Origin: Trebouxia sp. TZW2008
Taxonomy: Eukaryota > Chlorophyta > Trebouxiophyceae > Trebouxiales > Trebouxiaceae
Reading direction: 5' to 3'
DNA length: 64,000 nucleotides
Assembly: GCA_002118135.1 (NCBI GenBank)
Contig: BDIU01000287.1
Coordinates: forward strand, 434,001-498,000
The position numbers were made by a program, and so were the translations under genes. The notes beneath the pieces are model-generated. The model was not told the DNA's origin. It searched no databases and was given only the letters and a program-made list of their open reading frames with translations. Below, in pieces: positions 47,854-58,983 of this stretch (positions within the stretch are counted from its first letter, which is position 1; each line of letters starts with the position of its first letter).

Positions 47854-50800
47854 ATGACCCCACAACAGCTAGCACCTCTGCAAGAGGCATTCAACTCGTT
47901 TGATGAGGATGGGTCTGGTCAGGTGGACTTACAGGAGCTCATCCGTTGTCTAAGGTATCAAAATGGTCTCTCCTCCCGGCCAGAAATTGCGCCTGAGTGC
48001 AATCGTGAACCAGCCAGCCTGTTGCAGGTCACTGAACGTCAATCATGTGACTGACGCTCAGATTGAGCGTCGCTTTCGGGAGGTACAAGCTGGATCTGCT
48101 ATCATGTCGCTTTTTCTGTGAGTCGCACTGTTTGTTACACGGAGCATGCAATTGACGCAGGCAGACTTGGATGGAAGTGGCGCGATTGACTTTGCAGAAT
48201 TTTATGGTTTGTGGTTTTCCTTGACTCGTCCAAATGAAGTGACTATACAAGAGGTCAAAACGATCTTGAAGAAGCGGTGAGGCATGTCCTCCGGCAATGC
48301 TTGGCTGTGCGCTGAGCAACAGAAAAAGTCTGCAGTGTGCAGGGTTGTGGACCGGACTGGCGCACAGTTGCAGCGTCTAGCCAAGTATCTACAAACAAAG
48401 CAGCCCTTCTTCCAGCAATTACAGCCTGAGGTTGTCCGTGATGTAAGTGACAGCTTAGTCCCTCCATCATTCCATTTCACACAGTTGCTAGTTGGGAGCT
48501 AGCAGAACTCTCACTGTACCTACATACAAGGCCTTTGAGCCTAACTGGCATGCGTGTCCAGATGAAGACTTCCATGCAGGTTGCAAGGTTCTTGCTGTAT
48601 GATCAAATCAAGGCTGGCACAATTCTGATGAAGCAAGGCGACAAGGGCGACCACATGTACATTATTCTGTCTGGTCAGGCCAACATCCACATTGCCAACA
48701 CCACGAGCTTCAAGACTGTGGTTCACACCATTCAGCACACAAGGCTGTTGGCAAGGCTAGCTGCTGGGACTGCTGCCTTGAAAGCTCAGGCTGAAGCAGA
48801 TCAGAATGCTCATGGACTGCAGCCGCAGGGCAGTTTGGCCAAGCAGGCTTCCACAGCCTCGCTGTCAAGGACCCCATCCTCTGCTGAGCTGCAGCGAACG
48901 CCTTCTCAGCAAGCGCTCGGTGAGCTCAGGAGTTTGCCAATGTCTTGCCAGCCAACATCTTCCAGATCACTTTGTTCCTGCTTTGTGCACTACACACTAA
49001 TTTGACAGTAGAAAACACTTCACAGACAATCATATACAGCCTGAACATGCATGCACAGCGCATAAAGTTGCTGATTGATTTTCTCAAGTGATGACGTAAC
49101 TGACTGCTTGATTGCTTGGAGGGTTGTTTGCTTTATTGCTTTATTGCCTGAGTTGAAGCTGTGCATGCACAAGCGCAAGGTTGGTAACAATACCTTGTCA
49201 ATGATGCAGATGAGGTGTCCAAAGCAATTCCAGATCCTGTACCCCAAAGCAAAAGCACTTCAGGCTCTGTGCCAAGTACAAGCACCCACAGCCAGGCTGC
49301 TGACGCCTCACCTTCCCCCACAGAGCCAGCTGCTTCTCCTTCTGCCACTGCTGCTGCTGCTGGTCCTGCTGTTGCAACCAAATCTGACGTTAGCCACCCT
49401 CCAACTACCCATCATAGTCCATTGCCCAAGAGTGCGCCGTCAAGGCTGAGCAGGTTCTCACAGCAGGAGCCGCATGCAGCAGTACCAGACAGCAGGGGTG
49501 GTACAGATGCATCAGCAGAACCAGCAGGCAGTAAGGAGCAGCACCGTGCTGCTGCTGTCACAGCATCTGCTGCTCCGGCTGCTGTGCCGCCAGGGGCTAA
49601 GCCTTCAAGATCTGGTGGAAAAGCATTAGGCAGGTAGGGCATCACCCCTTGCCGCAGTTGCTCCTATGTAGATTGTGCAGTGTTGAGTAAGAGGTAGATG
49701 CAGCAGCAGAATCAGCAGGCAATAAGGAGCAGCACCGTGCTGTTACTGCAGTCGCGGCATCTGCTGCTCCGGCTGCTGTGCCGCCAGGGGCTAAGCCTTC
49801 AAGATTTGGTGGGAAAGCGTTAGGCAGGTAGGGCACCACCCCTTGCTGCACCTGCTCCCATGTAGATTGCGCAGTGTTGAGTTTGAGGTAGATGCAGCAG
49901 CAGGCGGCAAGGACCAGCAACGTGCTGCTGATGCTGTCAGAGCATCTGCTTCTCAGGCTGCTGCGACGTCAGGGGCTATGCCCTCAAGACTTAATGGCCA
50001 AGCTTTAGGCAGAGAGAGCAAAATCATGTGTTGCGGTCGGCTCTGTACACTGTTTTCCCTTGAGTTCGAGGGTCGGCTGCTTCAAGGGCATGACTTGACA
50101 AATGCCTTGCCATCAGGCTGCTGCGCTGCCAGAGGCTAAGCCCTCAAGATTTGATGGGACAGCTTTAGGCAGGATGGGCATCACCCAGGCTATGCCCTCA
50201 TAGGTCAACTTTCTCCTGGTTATTGTCATTAGGACAGCAAATATCTCTGTAAACAGAGGTTCCCGCTATGACGCCTAATGGCTTATTTTCCTTGTTCTGA
50301 TCACCCTCCTTGCCGCAGCTGGACCTATGTACATTGTGTTGTGTTGAGGTTGAAGATCAGCTTTTCCAAGGGCATGGCTTGTCTAGTTGCCTTGCTGTCA
50401 GTTCTGACCTGTCTAGCAAATCAGAGCACACAATGTTACATCACATTGCAAATGGATTTGAAAGCTTCGTCCATGGCTGACTGCATTGATATCAGCACCT
50501 GTATCACGCCTGGTTCCTAATGTGCTGCAAGAAGGATACCTGCTTTGGATCTGGCTGCTGTCCTGACAATAAGGACCCAACAGTTTCTGTTGACACGCAC
50601 AAAGAGCAACCTTATCATATTACAAGTTCATCCCATGCACAACTTGCTGAGCTGAGCATATACATTGATGCCGTGAGTTAGCACTTCGCTCCATGCTCAA
50701 TACAAATGGTTTAGCACAGGACTAAACGGGTTGGCGACAGTTGATTGCTCTAGTACAGACCTAGTTGGGCCTGCTGAGCCTGTCTAGCTCAGTTCAAGTT

Positions 50801-53800
50801 CAGAATGAATTTAGCCCGTGTCATTGAATTTGACACCTGATAATGCTGCAGGCTTGTGGCATCACTGGGCGCGGGGGATGCGCTGGGTGAAATGGCTCTG
50901 CTGAAGCAGGGCGGCCTCAGGACTGCCACTGTGCAAGCCACCTCTGACTGTGAGGTTGCTGTCTCCCCCTTAGCTCCTAGTTGCACCTCACCGATGTGCC
51001 ATGCAAAGTTGTCATTTTGAACATAAAGTTGGTCAGAGCGATTATGCAATGACTGCTGCTTGTCACTGGCTTGTTGTCCCTGGTCAAGTGATCTGCAGCA
51101 CCCTGAGCGCTGCAGGATTTGATGCAGCATACCCATGACTATGCATGCAACGCTTTGTCTGTTACAATGCTGCAAGCTCAATGTTTGACTTCTAGTTGAG
51201 AGCACTGAGTATGACAGAGCATCTGGAGGGGAGATTCAAGCTTTGTTTGAACCTGCCTGCGAAGACTCAAAGATACAGCTGTGCACTGCAGGTGATCATC
51301 AGGCACTACAGCATCTTTGAGAGCCTGATGCGCACTCTGAAAGGGCACCTACTACACTAGGCTGAGTACCTAAGCAGGCTGATGGTCAGCATCATGCACT
51401 GCAGCATATTTGACAGCGTACGCATGTATTTGTACGCTGCAGGTGATCATCATGCACCGCAGCATCTTCGAGAGCCTGATGCGTACTCTAAAAGGGCACC
51501 TCCTGTACCAGGCCGAGTACCTGAGCAGGCTGCTGGTGAAGCAGCCAGCAGGGCGCTCTGAGGCTGACGTGCTCAAGCTGGCGTCTTACCTTACCTCACT
51601 GCAGCGTTTCCAGGAGGTGCCGCAGCCTCAGTTGGTGCAGCTTGCCAAAGAGGTCACCTATGCTGAGCTCACTGCAGGCGCCCTTGTCTGCAAGCAAGGT
51701 CTGCTACCTGTTGCATTACATGGCGTTGCATTACATCGAGTTCTTGAGCTTGAGCCATGTCATGTCACGTCACATCACATCACATCACATCGCATCACTG
51801 CTGAGCCTGTCTAGCCCACGTGGAGACTGAATGGACCCCATGCCATTGAATTTGACACCGCTTGCATTGGCTGTCATAGGCAAAATGCCTGTCCCATAGT
51901 GAAAATATCTGTCTGTAACTCAGCAGATTTAGCTTGCACCTGTGCCCAGCTAGCCTACACTGATGTCCGCTGGTCCACGTACAAGTCCTCATCTTGTAAC
52001 CCCACTTCTCCCCCCCACCCCACGCACACTGAAACACTCAACCCTTTTCCCCCGCCCCCCCTCCTGCCTCCCCTCCCTCCCAGCCATCATGCACCCCTCT
52101 CATTGTGCATGCTGCATTCCAGGTGATGATGGCGACTGCATGTATATCATCCTTAGAGGCAGCTGCAACGTGCACGTGGACCCAGACTTTGACGAGAGCG
52201 CTCAAGCAGGCACCCTGCAGAAAGCCTCCCTGCAGCCAAAAGTGCCCAAGAAAAAGCAGCCCTCAGCAGCAGGTTTGGCCGCCAAGCACCTGCTGAAGGC
52301 CGGCACAGGTCACCTGGAGCGCCTTTCCAGCACAGCAAGCACCAGGAGTGATGTGTCAAGTGCATCGCTGGGTGGGATGTCACGGCACAGCTTAGATGAA
52401 GGCCATTCCCGCCGCTCTACTGGCCAAGGTATGTGCTGCTGATGCAGCATGTGTTGTTGATGCACATGTCCTGCAGCAGCATGAATGCCGTCTCAAGTGC
52501 ACCACTGGGTGGGACGTTATGGCACAGCCTGGACAAAGATCACTCCCGCCGGTCAGCTGGCCAGGGTATGTCTCGTCGAAGCAGCATATGTCATGCAAGG
52601 GCTCTGTGGCACTTGGCAGTTGTAAAGGCTTTGTGCACTGGCTGCTCAAAATTGCGCCTGTCACACTGCAATTAGGGGCCATTGTAGCTTTGACTGGCTG
52701 CCTCATGACGAGAACAGTTGAGCAGCAGAAAGCTTACTCAGTTTACCTTGCTCAAGGTGCAGCGGGTGAAGTTGCTGAGATGCTTTTGTGCAGCAGCATT
52801 TCTTGTGCAGACCACCATCAAAAAGTAGCTTTGTCGCTCAATGATGATTGCATCTGTCATATTCTTGCACATCATGCCAGTGTTGTATCTATGAGAGCAA
52901 CGCATGGCTCAGTTCAAGGCATGACTGTACAGCTTACTCTGTGACCCCAGTGCAGGTGTGGACGCAAGTCTGGTAAGCAAAGGCAAAGCAACAAAAGCAA
53001 ACAGGGCAAAACCTCTAGACAAAGAGTCTACCCGGCTCACTCACGTCAACAACATAGTGCAGGGCTAGATGCGAGTGTGGTGAGCAAAGGCAAGGCAATC
53101 GCAGTCAACATGGCAAGCGCCCTGGACACGGAGTCCACTCAGCTGAGTGACGATCAAGTTGTGATACTGGAGCAGCAGTAAGCTGCTCTGTTTTGCAATG
53201 CAGGGCTTGATGCGAGTGTGGTGAGCAAAGGCAAAGCAATTGCAGTCAATATGGCAAATGCTCTGGACACAGAGTCAACCAAGCTCACAGACGATCAGGT
53301 GGTGCTACTGGAGCAGCAATACGGCCCCTTGGACAGGAACCTGCCAACTGGGGGCAGCTTTGGGGAGCTGTCGCTGGCTGATGCCAAGCTGGCTAGGAGA
53401 AACGCCACCATCGTTGCTGCTGAGCCTGCCTCCCTAATCAGGATCGACAAGCAGCTGTACAGGAAGACCCTGTATGAGATGCAGGTAAGGTGGCTGAATG
53501 TTCACACCAGTAATGATAGTTGGGCGCACATTCTAGCATAGGTGCTGGTGGGGGCCTGTAGGAACGCTACCATCATTGCTGCAGGCCTTGCGTCCCTTAT
53601 CAGGATTGACAAGCAGCTGTATCATTGTACGAGTTGCAGGTAAGCTGACCTGTACATACACCATTAGCTGGCCTGAACAAATGCCATTAGCTGTCCTGGC
53701 TGATGCCAAGTTGGCTAGGAGAAATGCCGCCAGCATGGCTGCAGAGCTTGCTCCCTCATCAGAATTGACAAGCAGCTGTACAGGAAGACTCTGTATGAGA

Positions 53801-56800
53801 TGCAGGTGAGTGGCCAGCTTGGTGATGTAATTGCTGTGGTTGCTGTTAGATTCAGATGAGAGTGTTTGAGGTCAAGGGTGATGCATATTTGCTGCATGTT
53901 CTTTCAGCAGCACATTAGAGCTGGCTTGATGCCTTCACAGATCAAACCAAAGTCTCAAGTCAGTCTCAGCTTGAGCACAGGTCATTAGTTGCCACCTTGC
54001 TGCTTTCATATAATTATAGTAGAAGCTTCAATACATCTAGTAGCATTTGCAGCTTGATTGCCACAGCAGGCACCATTTGCCAAAAACATGGCTTGTCTGC
54101 AGCAATTTGCAGTCCCAAGCTTGCAAGGCAGATGCTCTTTGCAACAGTATGGTGAGCAGTCATTTACAGATGCTCCTGAGATCAGTCATCTTGGCCAGCA
54201 TTTACAGATGGACCTTCATTGAAATTGTCAGTTGTCACATTTGCAGATGACAGCAACCGCTGTGAAGCTGGCTGTCCTGTGGCAAGTGGCCATCTTTGAC
54301 CGCAGCAACTGCCGGCGAGTTGGCTCTTCTCTGGCAAGCAGCAAGCTTAACGTATACACACTCTTTGCAGCTTCGTCAATATGATATCACCAATGCATTC
54401 AATTTTGCTGCTGCAGCTGGCAGCCACTGCTGAGAAGCTGGCATTCTTGCAGCAAGTGGCCGTCTTTGTGGGCAACGACAGCCAAATGCGTGGCACCTCT
54501 TTGATGAGAAGCAAGCTCAACTTGCTGTATCCACACTTCCATCGTCAATTTGTCATTGATCCATGATCTTTGCTGTTGTAGCTGGCGGCTACTGCTGAGA
54601 AGCTGGCATTTCTGCGGCAAGTGGCCATCTTTGAGGGCAGCAACTCACGCCAGCTCACTCAGCTGCACTTTGTGCTGGAGAAGTGCTGTGTGCAGCGCGG
54701 CCATGTGGTCATCATGGAGGGGCAGCCTTGTGCCGGCATGTTCTTCATCGTCTCAGGTTGCCCACCAGATCGCGCGTCTGGTCACTGCCTTTCAATGTGT
54801 ATACATACAATTGGCTTAAAATCTAACATTGACATCAGTCATTGCTTGGTGTGTTGTCATTGAATTTCTTGCAATGGGTTTTATGCGACCAAGAGACCAG
54901 TCTTTGGCCTGGGTCTACTCATTGCAGTTCTAGCATGGTTGGCATGGAGCCATGGACATGCCTAAGTGCAAGTGCTACATGGCAGTTAGTGGTGGTGTGA
55001 TTGGTGTAAGGTGTCAATTGTCAAGTGACTACCTCTGCATGCAGTGCCATTCATGAATGCTTGTCTGGCACCTGTTCCTGAACAGATTTGCCTCAATATC
55101 AGCCTTTGGCAAAATAGCTTACAGGTGCTCTGCGTTGTCAAGTCAGGTAATTGTGTTGGCTCCGCGGCACAAATCTCAAGCTCACGGAAAGGCTGCATTC
55201 TCTCAGGTCAAGTGAATGTGTTGGCCCGTGTCAGCAGCAAGGGGCCAGCAGGTGAGGCAGAGCGTGAGCCAGAAAGCAGTGCAGATGCTGCATCTGATGC
55301 GCTAGCCAGCCAGTGGAACCTTGATGCTGCCAACTCCTGGTGGGCACAAGCTGGCAGAGACCGCCTTGCAGCAGGTGGATATCACCTACACAGCGCCCTA
55401 ATACTGCTTTCCTCATGTTTAGCTTACAAAATGTGAAGCAAGGTTTTGCAGCTGACCCTGCTAGCACTACCTTGATGTGCTTGCCAGTATGTGTCAATGG
55501 CATCAAGCTAAGAAGAACTGATTGCAATAGGCCTTGCATCTTGCTGACTTGAGTAGGCCTGCTGCGTCGTCAAGCTTTTTGCAGGGTCACTAGCATGCAT
55601 ACATAGCTTGCATGAAAGTGTGAGCATCCAGCTGCAACAAGTAGGATAGCTCATCGACTTGAATGTGTCTGCTGCATGGTTGATGATCAGCAGTTTGACT
55701 GGCATGTAGAACAGCAAGTGCCAGCTGCATCACCCAGCCAGATTGTTGGTATGAGCTCAAGACACGGTACAGTGAACAGCATATTGGGAACAGCATATAC
55801 TGAACAGTCCGCCATGGCCGGCGTATCATGAACAGCATATGATGCTCAGAAGGCAAGCTCTTGCAATCTGCTGCCTGCTGCTCACAGGTCGTCTGCCAGG
55901 CCTGTCAGGCAAGTTCCAGCAGGTTGCAATCCTGGGACCAGCAGACTTCATTGGTGAGGTGGTAGCCACCAAGCATAAGTTCACAGCAGTTGCAGAGTGC
56001 CAGTGTGACCTACTGTGGCTCAAGCCTCAGGAGCTGCACATGTTGGGGCCCAAATCCCTCACCCTGGCAATGCAGTACACCGCCTTGCGTGAGAAGCGGT
56101 GGCAGCAGCAGCAGAAGCAGGCTTCTGCTTTGCCAGACATACATTACATGCAAGATGCGGCAGATCATGAATCAGCATCACCTGAAGCTGATGTGCTGAA
56201 AAGGTGGGGATGTCGGCTTGTGGATGTCTCTACAAATCTGCAGTGCATGAGGTTTTGGGGGCTTGTGCTTGCCTTTGCATCAGAGATTTTTGGCTGCCCA
56301 TTCCACTACATGCAACATGCATGCCCAAACATGTCCACACAAATTTGTGCAAGTTGCTGGCCAGTTGGTCGGAACTGCATCTGCACCTCTTGTGTTAGTT
56401 CTTGTTGTTTGTGGACAGCTGCTTGCCGATACTGACATGGCCCTGTGTGTTTGCAGGAAGCCAGTTCACAAACGGCCAGCCAGTGCAGCTGTCGCCACCG
56501 GCACCAAGCCCTCATTGGCTCCTGCAGACTTGTTATACGGCTCTGTTGCGTTGCCCACTGCTCAGTGGTCTGGCCACCGCCACCACCATGCACACAAGGC
56601 ACAGCATCCCCACCTCAAGCAAGACCTCATGAGCAGCATGCACTTCAGCAGGCCGAGGACAGCTCCCGACACCCGCATTAAAGCTGCAGCACTGCAGTCA
56701 GTGTATGACAACATCTCACAGGACTTTGAGCAGCCATCAAGCAGCAGCAGCAACAGAAGCCAAGCTGAAGCTGTGCAGCAAGAGGCAAGCAGCAGCAGGA

Positions 56801-58208
56801 GAAGTCAAGCTGAGGCTGTACAGCAAGGGGCATGCAGCAGCAGAAGCCAAGCTGAAGCTGTACAGCAAGGGGCAAGCAGCTGTGCTGAGCATGCAGCAGT
56901 TGGGCATCATGCGTATGAGCAACCGCAAGCCTTGGATGATGTTTGCATCCGAGCAGAGCGGGTGGACACTGGTGATCAAGGCTTCATGCAGCAAGCCACA
57001 GAGGACTGTACTGTGGCTATGCAGCAGAACAGCATTGCAGATGTGTCCAGCAGCAAGGCGTGCAGCACCATTCAAGAGCACCTGGTCTATGGTCAAAGCC
57101 TGCCTGGACCTGAGGACAACACTGAGGACCTAAATGACAGGCAGCAGGCTCAGGAGATGAGTCACAGGCAGCAGACTCAGGAGCTGAGTGATAGGGATGA
57201 GACTCAGTATGCAGACTGTGCTAGAGATCACGCTGCTAGCCCTGCAGCTGAATATCAGCCAGAATCACAACCTCCCAGTCATGAGCAGCAATTGTCAGCG
57301 CTTGAGCATTATCAACAACCACATGACATGGATGGGCATGACAGAAACAGGTGTCCAGAGTCGTCTGGAAGGAGTGAGGGTCAAGAGCACCATGATAGGC
57401 ATAGGCGTGAAGGGGCAGTCGGCAGGCAAGCAGGGGGGCACAGAAGGGCTAAGGGCCAGCAGCAAGCCTGGCCTGGGTCTCGTGCACGCTGGCAGGCTGC
57501 ACAGGCTGCCAAGTTGCAAGCTGGTCTTAGGCATATGCCCACAGCCAAGGTGAGGTGAATTTGTATTGTGATGAGTGCTTTGTTTGCCAGAAAAGTTGTC
57601 AAATGCCATTGCTTGCCGTGCCCCAAGTTGCTTTTGGTCGAACAGGCATGCTTGTCTTCTAATCGGTGTGCATGAACATGTGGCCCAGACACCATGCCAG
57701 CAGCAGTATGTAAGAGCTGCTCAAACACCACATCAGTAGCATGTCTGTGAACCTGAGAAACCGTAATTAAGCATGTAAATGCGGCTTAGGAACTATAACA
57801 GCAGCATGCATGTGACTGCAGGAAGGTGTCATGGGTCGTATGCAGTGCCTGGAATCTGCAGTCTCCAAGCCAGCACTTTGGAGCATATCCAGCACTCCTC
57901 TTCATTCCCGCCCTAAACAGGATGCTTACAAACTGAAGGTACAATGTTGTGACTTGCATATGCATCCAAATGCCTTGCAAACCCTCAGGCATCATTGCTT
58001 ATGGAGTGTGTTTTGTGTCACAGATATTGTCAAGCGAGCTTCGAATTCTCCAACTCTTATAAACCATTGCTCAGATATGTGTCACAATGCAGACTTGAGA
58101 TAGCTGCATGCAATTAGAATTATGTGTCTGTGCTCTGAAAAGCTGTTGTGTCGTGTGCAGGGACATGTGCAGGTGCCGTGCAATGTGTCCAGCCAGCAAC
58201 ATGTCTGA
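47854..58208 (+). CDS. EF-hand protein with three cyclic-nucleotide-binding domains
   Basis: Probable Ca2+ and cyclic-nucleotide sensor; no kinase or channel domain is present. Exons: 47854-47954, 48028-48082, 48161-48276, 48343-48442, 48562-48919, 49210-49633, 50852-50954, 51443-51698, 52123-52428, 53204-53484, 54582-54756, 55207-55374, 55888-56203, 56457-57549, 57822-57938, 58161-58208; all phases fit, 4017 nt, 1338 residues. EF-hand loops are DEDGSGQVDLQE and DLDGSGAIDFAE. CNB1 runs from about residue 125 (GDKGDHMYIILSGQANIHI) to GDALGEMALLKQGGLRTAT, a good phosphate-binding cassette with Arg. CNB2 has DDGDCMYIILRGSCNVHV, then FGELSLADAKLARRNAT. CNB3 (MEGQPCAGMFFIVSG, then DFIGEVVATKHKFTAV) lacks the cassette Arg. 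Each CNB is broken by a disordered insert after the IxxG strand. The C-terminal about 400 residues are Gln/Ser/Ala/His-rich with no domain. The nearest family may be CNBD2-like or ciliary CNB proteins (inference). Confidence 0.9.
49634..50180 (+). repeat. three copies of the CNB gene exon 6 3' edge
   Basis: Copies near 49686-49830, 49886-50012 and 50112-50172 repeat the end of exon 49210-49633 (APAAVPPGAKPSRSGGKALG). The first keeps the GCAG|GTAGGG donor; later ones have lost the GT. Confidence 0.93.
50241..50278 (-). repeat. dispersed hairpin repeat, copy 3
   Basis: Minus-strand TTAGGCGTCATAGCGGGAAC is followed by CTCTGTTTACAGAGAT. It is shorter and more diverged than the others; the stem CTCTGT/ACAGAG is kept. 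Confidence 0.65.
51290..51420 (+). repeat. two copies of the CNB gene exon 8 5' edge
   Basis: The copy starting at 51292 (after CTGCAG) matches about 95 nt of exon 51443-51698 but has a stop and an ATG-to-AGG change. A second short copy at 51391-51415 follows. Confidence 0.93.
51755..51798. repeat. (CACAT)n-like microsatellite
   Basis: Runs of CATCACATCACATCACATCG occur in intron 8 of the CNB gene. Confidence 0.85.
52005..52085 (+). other. long polypyrimidine tract
   Basis: A stretch of mostly C and T, including runs of 6-7 C, lies 40-110 nt before the exon 9 acceptor of the CNB gene. It is probably a strong 3' splice-site enhancer. Confidence 0.6.
52475..52568 (+). repeat. copy of the CNB gene exon 9 3' edge
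   Basis: It resembles SVSSASLGGMSRHSLDEGHS-coding bases plus the donor of exon 52123-52428, with GGCCAGG|GTATGT kept. Confidence 0.92.
52953..53185 (+). repeat. two copies of the CNB gene exon 10 5' edge
   Basis: The copy at 53063-53178 is long and open (LDASVVSKGKAIAVNMASAL) and ends in TAA. An older copy at 52956-53040 is more diverged. The true exon starts at 53204. Confidence 0.94.
53551..53812 (+). repeat. two copies of the CNB gene exon 10 3' edge
   Basis: Near 53558-53645 and 53697-53810, the ADAKLARRNAT ... IDKQLYRKTLYEMQ end of exon 53204-53484 recurs with single-base deletions. The second copy keeps ATGCAG|GTGAGT. Confidence 0.94.
54240..54525 (+). repeat. two copies of the CNB gene exon 11 5' edge
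   Basis: Copies near 54245-54335 and 54412-54510 resemble LAATAEKLAFLRQVAIFEGS of exon 54582-54756. The nearer one keeps a CTGCAG acceptor. Confidence 0.93.
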
Positions 58209-58983
58209 CTGGCATGCTGAATGCATCTGCACTGCACTGCATCTGTCCTGACTAGTGAGCTGAGCACCATGGGCAAGGGTAAAGATGTCAACGCATGCAG
58301 CAATGAGCTGACTCGTCAGTTTTACTGTGACCAGAGCTCCTGGCTGGTTCTAGGAAGAGAGGCTCATGACGCGAAATGTCACAAATACTTGTATTGGTGT
58401 GTACTTGCTGGTTCAGCTTCCCAGTCAATCATCATGAGTCATCGAATTGCTGCAGCAGCTGCCTAGTAGTGCAAACAAGCGTCACGAGTGGTGGAACTAC
58501 TGCTGCCTATATACCTTGAGTCCTACAGGTGTCTGTCACAGCTTTCGATTGTCGTAGAGCGTGCCTTGCATGCTTTGCAATCAGTACAAGCCACCACGGT
58601 TGGCAGTGCCTGCTCCCTTGCAGTATATGCTCCAGATTGCTTGCAGTTGCCTGAACAACATTAAAATTCAACTATATGCAGTGGCATGTAAGCATTACAC
58701 TGATGAATTATTGCTTCCCGCATGCATCCTCACTGCCGTTTAAACACAACATGGAAGCTACAAGTGATTGCTGATTGATGCCTAGCAGCTGCCTGAACAG
58801 CTTCTCTTGTAGTCAAGCTCTGTTCCAGGATTTGCAGGCAGTGCAGTGCCAACGCAATTGGCCAACCGGACTAACCACCCGGACTCGAGTATCGGGGTCT
58901 GAAAGTGCCTTCGCTATCGGACACAACTCAATATTGTTGTCTTTCAGCTCCAGTCTGTAGTCTGAGGACCGTGCACAAGCTGC
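58209..58983. other. intergenic region CNB gene / LPA1
   Basis: The flanking genes are tandem on the plus strand. A TGTAA at 58687-58691 is a candidate poly(A) signal for the CNB gene. The LPA1 promoter and 5' UTR should occupy the right part. No exon is seen. Confidence 0.4.

Noticed and set aside
53063..53178. Exon-edge copies as genuine mutually exclusive exons
   Set aside because: Most copies lack one of the two splice sites, carry stops or frameshifts, or have incompatible phase, as this one does. I keep them as copies, with use in RNA left open.
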